From JADJVL01 sp046331545 (GTDB lineage Bacteria; Acidobacteriota; Holophagae; Holophagales; Holophagaceae), in contig JAXLQR010000002.1 of assembly GCA_046331545.1 (NCBI GenBank), forward strand, positions 2,418,001 through 2,482,000: a stretch of DNA of 64,000 nucleotides, in the 5' to 3' direction. The notes beneath the pieces were generated by a model. That model did no database searches. It had not been told where the DNA came from and was given only the letters and a program-made list of their open reading frames with translations. How positions within the stretch are numbered: position 1 is the stretch's first letter; each line of letters opens with the position of its first letter. The translations under genes and the position numbers were made by a program. Shown one piece after another: positions 18,778 to 28,813 of the stretch.

Positions 18778-19850
18778 CCGCGGCCTTCGAGCACCGCTAC
18801 GGGGAGGGCCCGGCCATCGAGGCGGACCTGGACCTGCCTCTGGACCCCCCCGCCACCACGGTGCTCTTCGGACCCTCGGGCTCCGGCAAGACCACGGTGT
18901 TGCGCGTGCTGGCGGGCCTCGAACGCCCCCGGCGGGGGCGCGTCGCCTTCGGCGACGAGGTATGGCTGGACACCGCGGCGGGGCGGCACGTTCCCCCCTG
19001 GAAGCGCCGGGTCGGCCTCCTCTTCCAGGACTACGCGCTCTTCCCCCACCTCAGCGTGGAGGGCAACCTCGCCTACGGCCTCCGGGAGCCCGACGCCGTC
19101 CGACGCCGGCGCGCGGTGGCCGAGGCCCTCGAGCGACTGGGGCTCGCGGGCCTCGGCGGCCGGCGGCCCAGCCAGCTCTCGGGGGGACAGCAGCAGCGGG
19201 TGGCCCTCGGCCGGGCCCTCCTCCAGCGCCCGCGGCTGCTGCTCCTGGACGAGCCGCTCTCCGCCCTGGACCGGCCCACCCGGGAGGCCCTGCGCCGGGA
19301 CCTCGCCGTCTGGCTCAAGGAGTCCCGCATCCCCGCGCTGCTGGTGACCCACAACCGCAGCGAGGCCCTCGCCCTGGGAGACCGGCTTCTGCTCATGCAG
19401 GAGGGCCGCATCCGGCAGGCGGGCTCCCCGGCGGAGGTCTTCGCGCGCCCGGCGGACCCCGCCCTGGCGGCCCTGCTCGGCGTGGAGAACGTGATGAAGG
19501 TGCGGGTGCTGGGACGGGAGCACGGCCTCGTGAGGGTGCGGGCCGGGAGTTCGGAGCTCTGGGCTCCCGACCCCGGGGACCTCGGCGACTGGGCCTATGC
19601 CTGCATCCGCGGGGAGGGGGTCGGGCTCGAGGCCGATGCCGGCTCCCCGCGGAGCGCCCGCAACCGGCTTCCCGCGCGGGTGGTGGCGCTGGAACCCCGG
19701 GGGGCCCTGGCCCGCGTCTCCCTCGACTGCGGCTTCCCCCTCGAGGCCACCGCCACCGCGTGGGCCTGCGAGGATCTGGGCCTCGCCCCCGGCGGCCGGC
19801 TGGTGGCCTCCATCAAGGCCACGGCCATCCACCTGGTGCCCATCGGCTGA
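18762..19850 (+). CDS. modC: Molybdate ABC transporter ATPase
   Basis: This 362-residue ATPase has Walker A GPSGSGKT, LLFQDYALFPHLSV, signature LSGGQQQR, Walker B LLLDEPLSALD and the H-loop VTHNRSEA. The C-terminal part (about 285-360) is a TOBE/Mop-like domain (NRLPARVVALEPRG, ATAIHLVPIG) that binds molybdate in this family. The GTG start at 18762 lies inside modB, indicating translational coupling. The gene is convergent with the TPR gene, with only 7 bp between the stops. Confidence 0.93.
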   Translation: MDPRLTAAFEHRYGEGPAIEADLDLPLDPPATTVLFGPSGSGKTTVLRVLAGLERPRRGRVAFGDEVWLDTAAGRHVPPWKRRVGLLFQDYALFPHLSVEGNLAYGLREPDAVRRRRAVAEALERLGLAGLGGRRPSQLSGGQQQRVALGRALLQRPRLLLLDEPLSALDRPTREALRRDLAVWLKESRIPALLVTHNRSEALALGDRLLLMQEGRIRQAGSPAEVFARPADPALAALLGVENVMKVRVLGREHGLVRVRAGSSELWAPDPGDLGDWAYACIRGEGVGLEADAGSPRSARNRLPARVVALEPRGALARVSLDCGFPLEATATAWACEDLGLAPGGRLVASIKATAIHLVPIG

Positions 19851-19857
19851 GGCCGGC

Positions 19858-20901
19858 TCATCCCAGTTCGGGGATCCGGCGCGGCGTCGGCGCGGCCCAG
19901 TGCAGGGCGGACCGCTGGAGCAGGTAGCGGTTCTGGATGGCCACCCACCGCGCCAGTTCCGCCTCGCGCACGTCCCCCTGTGGCGTGGCGGGGAGGCCGT
20001 CCTGCTCGATGAAGGCGCGGACCTCGGCGCCGCTGACACCGAGGAGGCCGGGCAGCTCGGCGAAGGCGTAGTCCCGTCCGGCCTCCCCTTCGGCCACGAG
20101 GCGGTAGTCGAAGGTCTCCTTCAGCACCGCCCGCGCGAAGGCCGCGTCCAGTTCCTGGGCGGCGTCCAGGTGGGGGAAGGGATCGCCACCGAGCAGGCTC
20201 ACCGCCTGGCCCGCGCCCAGGTGGGCCTGGACCTGGAGGGGGTCGAGGGCCAGGGCCGTCTTGAAGGCCTCCAGGGCCTCCCGCGGACGTTCGAGGTGCA
20301 CCAGGGCCTCGCCCCGCCGCAGGTGGGCCTCCACGGTCCTCGGCTCCTCCCGCGCCCAGCGGGTGCCGGTCTCCAGGGCCTCCGCCACCATGCCCTCGTC
20401 CCTGAGCAGGCGGGTCAGCCGCGCCAGCGCCCCGGCGTGCCTCGGGCTCAGCAGCAGGAGGCGCTCGAGGAACTCGAGGGCCCGCCGGGGCTCCCCCTCC
20501 TGCTCCAGGCGCTGGGCCCAGTCCATCAGGATGTCCACCTGCCTCGCCACGGGATGGTTGAGGGTGCAGCGCCGCTCGTCGGCGGGATGGAGGACCTGCG
20601 TCTGGACCCAGGTGTAGCGCGCGGGCTGGCGCCCTTCGGGCGTGGCCAGCTCGTCCTCCACCGCCCGGATGACCACCTTCAGGCCCCGGTCCCACAGCGG
20701 CGGCAGCGGCATCTGGACGTGGTTCTGCAGTTCCTTCTTGAGGGGGGCCAGGGCGTCCCCCGCCCGGCCGAGGTGGAGCTTGAGGCGGAGCAGCGCGGGA
20801 CCGACGGGCTCGGAAGCGCTGTAGGCGACCCGCAGGGCGAGCTCCCCGGTGTCGGGGTCGAAACCGTCGAGCAGGAGGAATCGCAGCGCGGCGCGGGCCA
20901 T
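19858..20901 (-). CDS. TPR-repeat protein of unknown function
   Basis: This 347-residue cytoplasmic protein has no signal peptide. The middle (about 130-250) shows TPR-like helix pairs: EGEPRRALEFLERLLLLSPRHAGAL, AEALETGTRWAREEPRTVEAHLRRGEALVHL and REALEAFKTALALDPLQVQAHLGAG. The N-terminal 120 residues and the C-terminal 90 residues are not recognised; the C-terminus contains an HTH-like stretch LPGLLGVSGAEVRAFIEQDGLP. No function is assigned. It is divergent from the barrel gene. Confidence 0.7.
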   Translation of the reverse strand: MARAALRFLLLDGFDPDTGELALRVAYSASEPVGPALLRLKLHLGRAGDALAPLKKELQNHVQMPLPPLWDRGLKVVIRAVEDELATPEGRQPARYTWVQTQVLHPADERRCTLNHPVARQVDILMDWAQRLEQEGEPRRALEFLERLLLLSPRHAGALARLTRLLRDEGMVAEALETGTRWAREEPRTVEAHLRRGEALVHLERPREALEAFKTALALDPLQVQAHLGAGQAVSLLGGDPFPHLDAAQELDAAFARAVLKETFDYRLVAEGEAGRDYAFAELPGLLGVSGAEVRAFIEQDGLPATPQGDVREAELARWVAIQNRYLLQRSALHWAAPTPRRIPELG

Positions 20902-20968
20902 GGGAGCAGCGTATCAATTGACCCCGTCCGCACGGCCTTGGAATCATGGCCTGGACCCCCGGAGCCCC

Positions 20969-21565
20969 ATGCGTCCTGCCGCCCCCCTCTTCGCCGCCCT
21001 CCTCGCCCTTCCCGCATCCGCCGGGGAGGTCGGGATCTTCGCCGACAAGCTCCAAGGCTCGAGCAAGGTGGACGCCGCGGGCACCCGCTACGACGCCGTG
21101 AGCCCCTCGGGCTTCGGGATCCGCGGCGCCTTCACGCTGGTGAACCTGAAGGTGGCCGAGCTCGGCGTCACGGCCACCTACCGCCCCGACACCGAGGCCG
21201 ACCTGGTCCTGACGAGCCCCGCCGGGACCTCCCAGCGGGGACGCATGGGCGTCGCCTACGCCGCCGTGGGGGCCCAGGTGGACTGGAAGTTCCTGGTCAG
21301 TGTCCATGCCGGCCTCGAGATGCGGCACGAGCGGCTGGCCTGGCGGGGCCTGCCCTCGGGGAACGGCACGTCCACGATGGACCGCCCCTGGGCGCGGGTG
21401 GGACTGGGCTTCAGCCTCCCGGTGCCCGTCGTGTCGCCGGTGGTGCGCCTCGAGTTCTCCGCGCCCCTGCGCAAGGAGGACTCGAACCTGTTCTCCAGCG
21501 GCGACCTGCGCAAGGCCCTGGCGCCGAAGGCCCAGGCGGCGCTCTACGTGGGACTCCGCTTCTAG
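20969..21565 (+). CDS. Predicted outer-membrane beta-barrel protein
   Basis: This 198-residue protein has a signal peptide (MRPAAPLFAALLALPASAG) and then alternating amphipathic strands (FGIRGAFTLVNLKVAELGVTATYRP, GVAYAAVGAQVDWKFLVSVHAGLEMR). It ends in a C-terminal aromatic residue (AALYVGLRF), as outer-membrane barrels do. About eight strands are likely. No family is recognised. ATG 20969 begins the signal peptide. Confidence 0.65.
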   Translation: MRPAAPLFAALLALPASAGEVGIFADKLQGSSKVDAAGTRYDAVSPSGFGIRGAFTLVNLKVAELGVTATYRPDTEADLVLTSPAGTSQRGRMGVAYAAVGAQVDWKFLVSVHAGLEMRHERLAWRGLPSGNGTSTMDRPWARVGLGFSLPVPVVSPVVRLEFSAPLRKEDSNLFSSGDLRKALAPKAQAALYVGLRF

Positions 21566-21643
21566 CGCGGGCCGGGGCTTCCGTCCCGGCGCCCTTCATT
21601 CGGGGCCGGAGTACCGCTATCATTCCGGGATTCCAGGGGAAGC

Positions 21644-22405
21644 ATGCAGCTCCGCATCATGGGTTGTTCCGGCGGCGAGGCCGACGGCGAGCGCCTGACC
21701 GGCCTGCTCGTCAACGGCACCGTGGCCATCGACGCGGGCTCCATCACCCAGGCGCTGACGGTGGCCGAGCAGGTCCGCATCCGGCACATCTTCATCAGCC
21801 ACTCCCACCTGGACCACATCTGCACCCTGCCCTTCTTCACGAAGAACCTGTTCGGCCACATCGAGGACCCGGTGGAGATCCACGCGCTCCCCGAGACCCT
21901 GGACGTGCTGCGGCGCCACCTCTTCAACGACGAGCTGTGGCCGGACTTCAGCGTCATCCCCAGCCCCGACAAGCCCATCATCCGCTACACGGAGATCGAG
22001 CCCGAGAAGGTCTACGAGGTGGAGGGCCTGGCCATCACCCCGGTGCGGGTGAACCACCTGGTGCCCTGCGTGGGCTACAAGGTGGACGACGGGAAGAGCG
22101 CCTTCGTCTTCACCTCCGACACCGCGGAGACCGACCGGATCTACGAGGTGGCCAACGCCACGAAGCACCTCAAGTACTTCATCACCGAAGCCAGCTTCCC
22201 CAACGAGCAGGCCTGGCTCGCCGAGGCCAGCAAGCACCTCACGCCCCAGAAGCTCGGGGAGGAGCTGAAGAAGCTGCAGGCCAACGTCCCGGTGGGCATC
22301 TACCACCTGACCCCCGGCGACAAGCCCGTGATGCTCCCCCAGCTCAAGGCCATCCCCGACAAGCGGGTCCGGCTCCTCGAACAGAACGCGGTGCTGGAGT
22401 TTTAG
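21644..22405 (+). CDS. Metallo-beta-lactamase-fold phosphodiesterase-like protein
   Basis: This 253-residue cytoplasmic protein has the metal motif HSHLDH (53-58), a later metal-site stretch VFTSDTAETD and a C-terminal YHLTPGD. The fold and the start MQLRIMGCSGGE resemble class II cAMP phosphodiesterases and RNase-Z-like hydrolases. 3',5'-cyclic-nucleotide phosphodiesterase activity is possible but unproven. A GGGGAAG ribosome binding site precedes ATG 21644. A hairpin and two 62-bp repeats follow it. Confidence 0.82.
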   Translation: MQLRIMGCSGGEADGERLTGLLVNGTVAIDAGSITQALTVAEQVRIRHIFISHSHLDHICTLPFFTKNLFGHIEDPVEIHALPETLDVLRRHLFNDELWPDFSVIPSPDKPIIRYTEIEPEKVYEVEGLAITPVRVNHLVPCVGYKVDDGKSAFVFTSDTAETDRIYEVANATKHLKYFITEASFPNEQAWLAEASKHLTPQKLGEELKKLQANVPVGIYHLTPGDKPVMLPQLKAIPDKRVRLLEQNAVLEF

Positions 22406-22413
22406 GGGCGCTT

Positions 22414-22446
22414 GGGCCCCGCCCAGCGCCCTCCTGGGCGAGGCCC
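22414..22446 (+). terminator. Hairpin after the metallo-hydrolase gene
   Basis: GGGCCCCGCCCAG (22414-22426) pairs with 22434-22446 with one C/A mismatch around a 7-base loop, 9 bp after the stop codon. No T-run is seen, so it is only a probable terminator. Confidence 0.5.
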
Positions 22447-22448
22447 TA

Positions 22449-22572
22449 GCGCCCCTTATGCCGCGAAGCGGCGCGACGGGCCTGACGACCCTGATGAGGG
22501 GAGTGCCCTGGCGCCCCTTATGCCGCGAAGCGGCGCGACGGGCCTGACGACCCTGATGAGGGGAGGACCCTG
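22449..22572. repeat. Two tandem 62-bp repeats with internal hairpin
   Basis: Two copies (22449-22510 and 22511-22572) start with GCGCCCCTTATGCCGCGAAG and differ only near their ends (TGCCCTG versus GACCCTG). Each contains the perfect hairpin GCCGC-GAA-GCGGC. The outer parts CCCCTTAT and ATGAGGGG can also pair, so each unit folds as a REP-like double hairpin. The 194-bp spacer has no gene. Confidence 0.85.
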
Positions 22573-22599
22573 GCGCGCGCCAGAAGCTCCCCGCCGCGC

Positions 22600-22947
22600 C
22601 TAGCCCGGGAAGGCCTCCTTCAGCGCCTGCAGGGACGGGGCGTAGAGGGCCCTCAGCTCCGCGGCGCGGGCGGACACGCCGGCCCCGTCCCCGTCCCGGG
22701 CGGCGTGTTCGGCCTCGCCGGCCACCTGGGCGAAGCGCTTGAGCCCCAGGTTGCCGCCGCCGCCCTTCGCGCTGTGGGCGTGGATGCGGGCCGCCTCCAG
22801 GTCCCCGGAGGCCAGGGCCGCCTCGAGGCCCTCCAGCCGCGCGGGCATCTCCTCCTCGAAGAGCCCGATCATCTCCAGGGGAATCCCGTCGCCGAAGGCG
22901 GCGAGGCTGCGCAGGGGGCCTGGGTCGAGGAGCGGCTGGTCGGTCAT
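22600..22947 (-). CDS. Hpt-domain phosphotransfer protein
   Basis: This 115-residue protein consists of a single Hpt domain. The phospho-accepting histidine is His58 in AHSAKGGGGNLG, matching the H-x-x-K-G pattern, followed by amphipathic helices. It passes phosphate between hybrid kinases and response regulators. No kinase or regulator gene is adjacent, so its partners are elsewhere. It lies downstream of the ATP synthase terminator on the same strand. Confidence 0.82.
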   Translation of the reverse strand: MTDQPLLDPGPLRSLAAFGDGIPLEMIGLFEEEMPARLEGLEAALASGDLEAARIHAHSAKGGGGNLGLKRFAQVAGEAEHAARDGDGAGVSARAAELRALYAPSLQALKEAFPG

Positions 22948-22987
22948 GGGAGCCCATGATGCGCCGCCGCCCGCGAAGGGAACAACC

Positions 22988-23020
22988 GAAAAAGGAAGGG
23001 GGCCGGACGGGCCGGCCCCC
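22988..23020 (-). terminator. Rho-independent terminator of the ATP synthase operon
   Basis: Read on the minus strand, GGGGGCCGG pairs with CCGGCCCCC around a 5-base loop (22998-23020) and is followed, after a short CTTCC, by TTTTT (22989-22993). It lies 21 bp after the atpC stop. Confidence 0.8.
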
Positions 23021-23041
23021 TCGCGTCCGGCGGCCCCGGGA

Positions 23042-23467
23042 TCAGTACCCGTGGCCGCCGGGATGGCCTGCGGCCTGGATCCGGACGAGGCTGACGTCGA
23101 GGGCGGCCTGGGCCTCGGCGAGGTCGTGCTCGGTCTGGGCCTCCTTCAGCAGCTTCAGGGCGTGCTGGCGGTCGGCCTCGGCCTGGCTGAGGTCGATCAT
23201 GTCCACGGTCTCGGACTCCCGGGCCAGGATGGTGACGTGGTCGGGTCCCACCTCGGCGAAGCCGCCGAAGACCGTGAGCCAGTGCTTCTGGCCCTCCTGG
23301 GTGTAGAAGATCAGCCCGTTCCCGAGGGGCGTCATCACCGAGGTGTGGCCGGGCAGGATGCCGTAGTAGCCGCGGTGCTCCGAAGGGAAGGAGACCTCGG
23401 AGACGAAGGCGGAGAACACGCGCCGCTGGGGCGTGACCACTTCGAGGTGGATGGGTTCGGAGGACAT
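23042..23467 (-). CDS. atpC: ATP synthase F1 epsilon subunit
   Basis: This 141-residue subunit of the central stalk has the typical start IHLEVVTPQRRVFSAFVSEVSFPSEHRGYYGILPGHT with the family motif G-x-x-G-I-L-P-G-H. A helical C-terminal part (SQAEADRQHALKLLKEAQ) serves as the regulatory arm. It is the last gene of the operon, 21 bp after atpD, and is followed by a clear terminator. Confidence 0.95.
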   Translation of the reverse strand: MSSEPIHLEVVTPQRRVFSAFVSEVSFPSEHRGYYGILPGHTSVMTPLGNGLIFYTQEGQKHWLTVFGGFAEVGPDHVTILARESETVDMIDLSQAEADRQHALKLLKEAQTEHDLAEAQAALDVSLVRIQAAGHPGGHGY

Positions 23468-23488
23468 GGGGCTTCCTTGGGCTTGGGC

Positions 23489-24931
23489 TTAGACCGACGC
23501 CGCCATCTTTTCCGCCTTCTCCACGGCCTCCTCGATGGTGCCGACGAGGTAGAAGGCCTGCTCGGGCAGGTGGTCCCACTTGCCTTCGCAGATCTCGGAG
23601 AAGCCCTTGATGCTGTCCTCGAGCTTCACGTACTTGCCCTGCATGCCCGTGAACTGCTCGGCCACGAAGAAGGGCTGGGAGAGGAAGCGCTGGATCTTGC
23701 GGGCGCGGGCCACGGTGAGCTTGTCGTCGTCGGAGAGCTCGTCCATGCCGAGGATGGCGATGATGTCCTGGAGCTCCTTGTACTTCTGCAGGATGGACTT
23801 CACGCGCATGGCGGTGTTGTAGTGCTGCTCGCCGAGGATGCGGGGGTCCAGCAGGCGGGAGGTGGAGGCCAGGGGGTCCACCGCGGGGTAGATGCCCAAC
23901 GCCGCGATCTCACGGCTCAGGTTCGTGGTGGCGTCCAGGTGGGCGAAGGTGGTGGCGGGCGCCGGGTCCGTGTAGTCGTCGGCGGGCACGTAGACGGCCT
24001 GCACCGAGGTGATGGAGCCCTTCTTGGTGGAGGTGATGCGCTCCTGGAGGCCGCCCATCTCGGTGGCCAGGGTGGGCTGGTAGCCCACGGCGGAGGGCAT
24101 GCGGCCCAGCAGCGCGGACACCTCGGCGCCGGCCTGGGTGAAGCGGAAGATGTTGTCCACGAAGAGCAGCACGTCCTTGCCCTCGGCGTCGCGGAAGTAC
24201 TCGGCGACGGTGAGGCCGGTGAGGGCCACGCGGGCGCGGGCGCCGGGCGGCTCGGTCATCTGGCCGTAGATCAGGGCCACCTTGGACTTGGAGAGGTCCT
24301 CCTTGTCGATGACGCCGCTGTCCATCATCTCGTGCCAGAGGTCGTTGCCCTCGCGGGTGCGCTCGCCGACGCCGGCGAACACCGAATAGCCTCCGTGGCC
24401 CTTCGCGATGTTGTTGATGAGCTCCATGATGAGCACCGTCTTGCCCACGCCGGCGCCGCCGAAGAGGCCGGTCTTGCCGCCCTTGGCGTAGGGCTCGAGG
24501 AGGTCGATGACCTTGATGCCGGTCTCGAACATCTCGGAGGCCGTGTTGAGGTCCTCGTACTTGGGGGCCTCGCGGTGGATGGGCAGGGTCTGCTTGTGGC
24601 CCACGGGGCCGCGCTCGTCCACCGGGTCGCCCACCACGTTCAGGATGCGGCCCAGGGTCTCGGGGCCCACGGGCACGTTGATGGGGGCGCCGGAGTCGCG
24701 CACCACCTGGCCGCGGATCATGCCCTCGGTGGGCTGCATGGCCACGCAGCGGACGCGGTTCTCGCCCAGGTGCTGCTGCACCTCCAGGGTCACCGTCGAG
24801 GTCTTCTTCGAGACCGGGTCGGTGATGTCGGTGAGCAGGGCGTTCATGATCTCGGGCAGGTGGGCGTCGAACTCGACGTCCACGGCGGGACCGACGATGG
24901 CGATCACGCGGCCGGTGTTCGGGGTGGTCAT
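23489..24931 (-). CDS. atpD: ATP synthase F1 beta subunit
   Basis: This 480-residue catalytic subunit has P-loop GGAGVGKT, the GERTREGNDLW segment with the catalytic Glu, the DELSEED-like loop as DELSDDD, and ALLGRMPSAVGYQPTLA. Length and motifs are normal. It makes ATP at the alpha/beta interface. It lies between atpG and atpC in the usual order. Confidence 0.98.
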   Translation of the reverse strand: MTTPNTGRVIAIVGPAVDVEFDAHLPEIMNALLTDITDPVSKKTSTVTLEVQQHLGENRVRCVAMQPTEGMIRGQVVRDSGAPINVPVGPETLGRILNVVGDPVDERGPVGHKQTLPIHREAPKYEDLNTASEMFETGIKVIDLLEPYAKGGKTGLFGGAGVGKTVLIMELINNIAKGHGGYSVFAGVGERTREGNDLWHEMMDSGVIDKEDLSKSKVALIYGQMTEPPGARARVALTGLTVAEYFRDAEGKDVLLFVDNIFRFTQAGAEVSALLGRMPSAVGYQPTLATEMGGLQERITSTKKGSITSVQAVYVPADDYTDPAPATTFAHLDATTNLSREIAALGIYPAVDPLASTSRLLDPRILGEQHYNTAMRVKSILQKYKELQDIIAILGMDELSDDDKLTVARARKIQRFLSQPFFVAEQFTGMQGKYVKLEDSIKGFSEICEGKWDHLPEQAFYLVGTIEEAVEKAEKMAASV

Positions 24932-24969
24932 GGGAACCTCGGGGCGAATGGAGTGGCGGGTGGGGAGGG

Positions 24970-25857
24970 CTAGGCGTTGGCGCCCGACACGATCTCGATG
25001 ATCTGGTTGGTGATCGAGGCCTGGCGGATCTTGTTCATCGTCAGCGTGAGCTTGGCGATCATCTCGCCGGCGTTGTTGCTGGCCTTGTCCATGGCGGCCA
25101 TGCGGGCGCCGTGCTCGGAGGCCGAGGACTCCAGCAGGGCGCGCAGGATCTCGGTCTCCACGAAGCGGGGCAGCAGGGCCTCCAGGGTGGTGTTCGGGTC
25201 CGGCTCCAGCAGGTGCGCGGTGCCGGACTTGGGGTCCAGCTCGGTGGCGTCCAGGGCCATGGGGAAGACCTTCACCACCAGGGGCTCCTGGCTCACGGCG
25301 GAGTGGAACTCGTTGTAGACCACGTAGAGGGCGTCGATGTCGCCCTCCTGGTACTGCCTGGCCGCGTCGTCGGAGATCTCGCGGCTCACCCGGTCCAGCC
25401 CCGTCAGGGGCACGGCCAGGTACTCCCGGTGGATGGCGTAGCCCTTCTTGCGGGCCCAGTCGGCGGCCCGCTTGCCGACCACGTCGAGGACCACGTCGGC
25501 CTTGGCGAAGTCCGCGAGGAAGGCCGCGGCGGCCTTGAGGGCGTTGGCGTTGAAGCCGCCGCAGAGGCCCTTGTCGGAGGCCACGAGCACCACGCGGATG
25601 CGCCGCTCCTCGCGGGGGTTGAGGAAGAGCTGGGCCTCGGGCCCGAGCTCGGCGGGCTCGATGGCGAGCTGGCCCTTGATGCGGCCGACGACGCTCTTCG
25701 CGACCTCGCGCATCTTGCCCGCGTAGGGCCGCAGGGACACGAGGCGCTCCTGGGACTTCCGCAGCTTGACCGCGGAGATCATCTTCATGGCCTTGGTGAC
25801 CTGCTGGGTGTTCTTGACCGAGCGGATGCGCCGCCGGATGTCCTGGAGGCCGGCCAT
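24970..25857 (-). CDS. atpG: ATP synthase F1 gamma subunit
   Basis: This 295-residue rotor shaft shows the conserved N-terminal helix DIRRRIRSVKNTQQVTKAMKMISA and the C-terminal helix MDKASNNAGEMIAKLTLTMNKIRQASITNQIIEIV, both signatures of gamma. DKGLCGGFN is present. Four base pairs separate it from atpA. Confidence 0.97.
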   Translation of the reverse strand: MAGLQDIRRRIRSVKNTQQVTKAMKMISAVKLRKSQERLVSLRPYAGKMREVAKSVVGRIKGQLAIEPAELGPEAQLFLNPREERRIRVVLVASDKGLCGGFNANALKAAAAFLADFAKADVVLDVVGKRAADWARKKGYAIHREYLAVPLTGLDRVSREISDDAARQYQEGDIDALYVVYNEFHSAVSQEPLVVKVFPMALDATELDPKSGTAHLLEPDPNTTLEALLPRFVETEILRALLESSASEHGARMAAMDKASNNAGEMIAKLTLTMNKIRQASITNQIIEIVSGANA

Positions 25858-25861
25858 GGGA

Positions 25862-27430
<1,569 letters not shown>

Positions 27431-27469
27431 GGTGTCCTCCGGAGTCTGGATGGAAGGGTCGAAGTCGGT

Positions 27470-28012
27470 CTAGGCGGTGAGGAGCTGCTGCTTCAGGAGC
27501 CGCAGGCGGCCCTGGAGGGAGGCGTCGAAGACGGTGGAGCCCACCTGGACCTTCACGCCGCCGAGCAGGGCGGGGTCCTGGCTGGCCACGAGGCGGATGG
27601 ACTTGCCGGTGCGCTGGGCGAGCGCGGCCTGGAGGGCCTTGGCCTGGGCCTCGCTCAGGGGCTGGGCGGAGGCGACCTTGGCCTCCACCACGCCGGCCCG
27701 CTGGTCCACCAGCTCGCGGAAGGCGGCCTCGATCTCGTGGATGAGGTTCAGGCGGGCGTTCTCGGCGACGACCTTGAAGAAGTTGCAGAGGGTGACGCTG
27801 ACGCCGGCCTGGCGCAGGACCATCTCGATGACCACGGCCTTGCGCCGGGGCACCACGAGGGGGCTCATGACGAGGCGGCCGAGGTCGGGGCTCTGCTTCA
27901 CGAGGGCGGTGACCTCGCCCAGCTCGTGCTGGAGGAGCATCAGGTTGCCCTGGGCCTCGCCGATCTCGACGAGGGCCTTGGCGTAGCGGCGGGCGGCGAG
28001 TCGGTTGCTCAC
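27470..28012 (-). CDS. atpH: ATP synthase delta subunit
   Basis: This 180-residue peripheral-stalk subunit has the OSCP-like start AARRYAKALVEIGEAQGNL and the C-terminal domain segment LLGGVKVQVGSTVFDASLQGRLRLLKQQL. It links the b stalk to the top of F1. The GTG start overlaps the stop of the upstream b gene by 4 bp. Confidence 0.94.
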   Translation of the reverse strand: MSNRLAARRYAKALVEIGEAQGNLMLLQHELGEVTALVKQSPDLGRLVMSPLVVPRRKAVVIEMVLRQAGVSVTLCNFFKVVAENARLNLIHEIEAAFRELVDQRAGVVEAKVASAQPLSEAQAKALQAALAQRTGKSIRLVASQDPALLGGVKVQVGSTVFDASLQGRLRLLKQQLLTA

Positions 28013-28812
28013 TGGAGGCCTCCGGAGGACGCGCCCACCTGCTGGATGGCGCGGTCGATGGCGGACGTGGCGGCGGCGCCCTGGAGCTGCGCCTGGAGGC
28101 GCTTCTCCGCGCCCTCCACCGCGAGCTGGGCCACCAGGGCGCGGAGCTCGGCCTCGGCGGTGCGCTGCTGGGCGGTGATGTCGGCCTGGGCCTGGGCCAG
28201 GATGGCGGCGGCCTCGGCGCGGGCGGCCTCGAGGATGCGGGCCTTCTCGGCGTCGGCGTCGGCCTCGGCCTTGGCGAGGATGCCGTCCAGCTCCGCCTGC
28301 AGGCCGGCCATGCGGGCCTCCAGGGCCTGCATCTGGGCCTCGCCCTCGGCCTTGTCCTTCTCGGCCTGGGCCAGCCGCTCCTCGATCTCCTGGGCGCGGG
28401 CCTTGAAGGCGGCGGAGAGGGCGCCCTTCAGGGCGAAGAAGAGGCCCAGGGCGAAGAGGGCGAAGTTGAAGACCTTGATGCCCGCCTGCTGGCCCGCGGT
28501 CAGCTCGTGGCCGAAGAGCTTGATGGCGGGGCCGTGGTGGGCGCCGCCGTGCTCGCCACCCTCATGGGCGGAGGTCCCGTGGCCCTCGGGCGCGTGGCCT
28601 TCGGCGGGGACGGCGTGGCCCTCGGCCTTGGCTTCATGGCCTTCGGCCTTCGGGGCTTCATGGCCTTCGGCCTTGGGGGCTTCGTGGCCCTCGGTCTTCG
28701 GGGCGGCGTGGGCCTCGCCCGGGGCGGGCGCGTGGGCCTGGCGGGCGGCGACCGGCAGGGCGGCGAGGGCGGCGCCGAGGACGAGGGCGGGGAGGATGCG
28801 CATGGGCTTCAT
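28009..28812 (-). CDS. atpF: ATP synthase b subunit with His/Ala/Pro-rich N-terminal extension
   Basis: This 267-residue protein is about 100 residues longer than a normal b subunit. A signal-like segment (about 1-23) is followed by a low-complexity stretch (about 24-90) of repeated EGHEAPKA/AEGHE units rich in His and Glu, then a TM helix (IKVFNFALFALGLFFALKGAL) and a long coiled coil (EIEERLAQAEKDKAEGEAQMQAL) that forms the stator. The C-terminal EKRLQAQLQGAAATSAIDRAI should contact delta. The extension would lie on the periplasmic side, unusual for a stator subunit. It overlaps atpH by 4 bp and lies 1 bp after the b' gene. Confidence 0.88.
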   Translation of the reverse strand: MKPMRILPALVLGAALAALPVAARQAHAPAPGEAHAAPKTEGHEAPKAEGHEAPKAEGHEAKAEGHAVPAEGHAPEGHGTSAHEGGEHGGAHHGPAIKLFGHELTAGQQAGIKVFNFALFALGLFFALKGALSAAFKARAQEIEERLAQAEKDKAEGEAQMQALEARMAGLQAELDGILAKAEADADAEKARILEAARAEAAAILAQAQADITAQQRTAEAELRALVAQLAVEGAEKRLQAQLQGAAATSAIDRAIQQVGASSGGLQ

Positions 28813-28813
28813 C

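Noticed and set aside
22449..22572. CRISPR array or att site
   Set aside because: Only two units without spacers and no cas or integrase gene nearby; the hairpins fit a REP-like element better.
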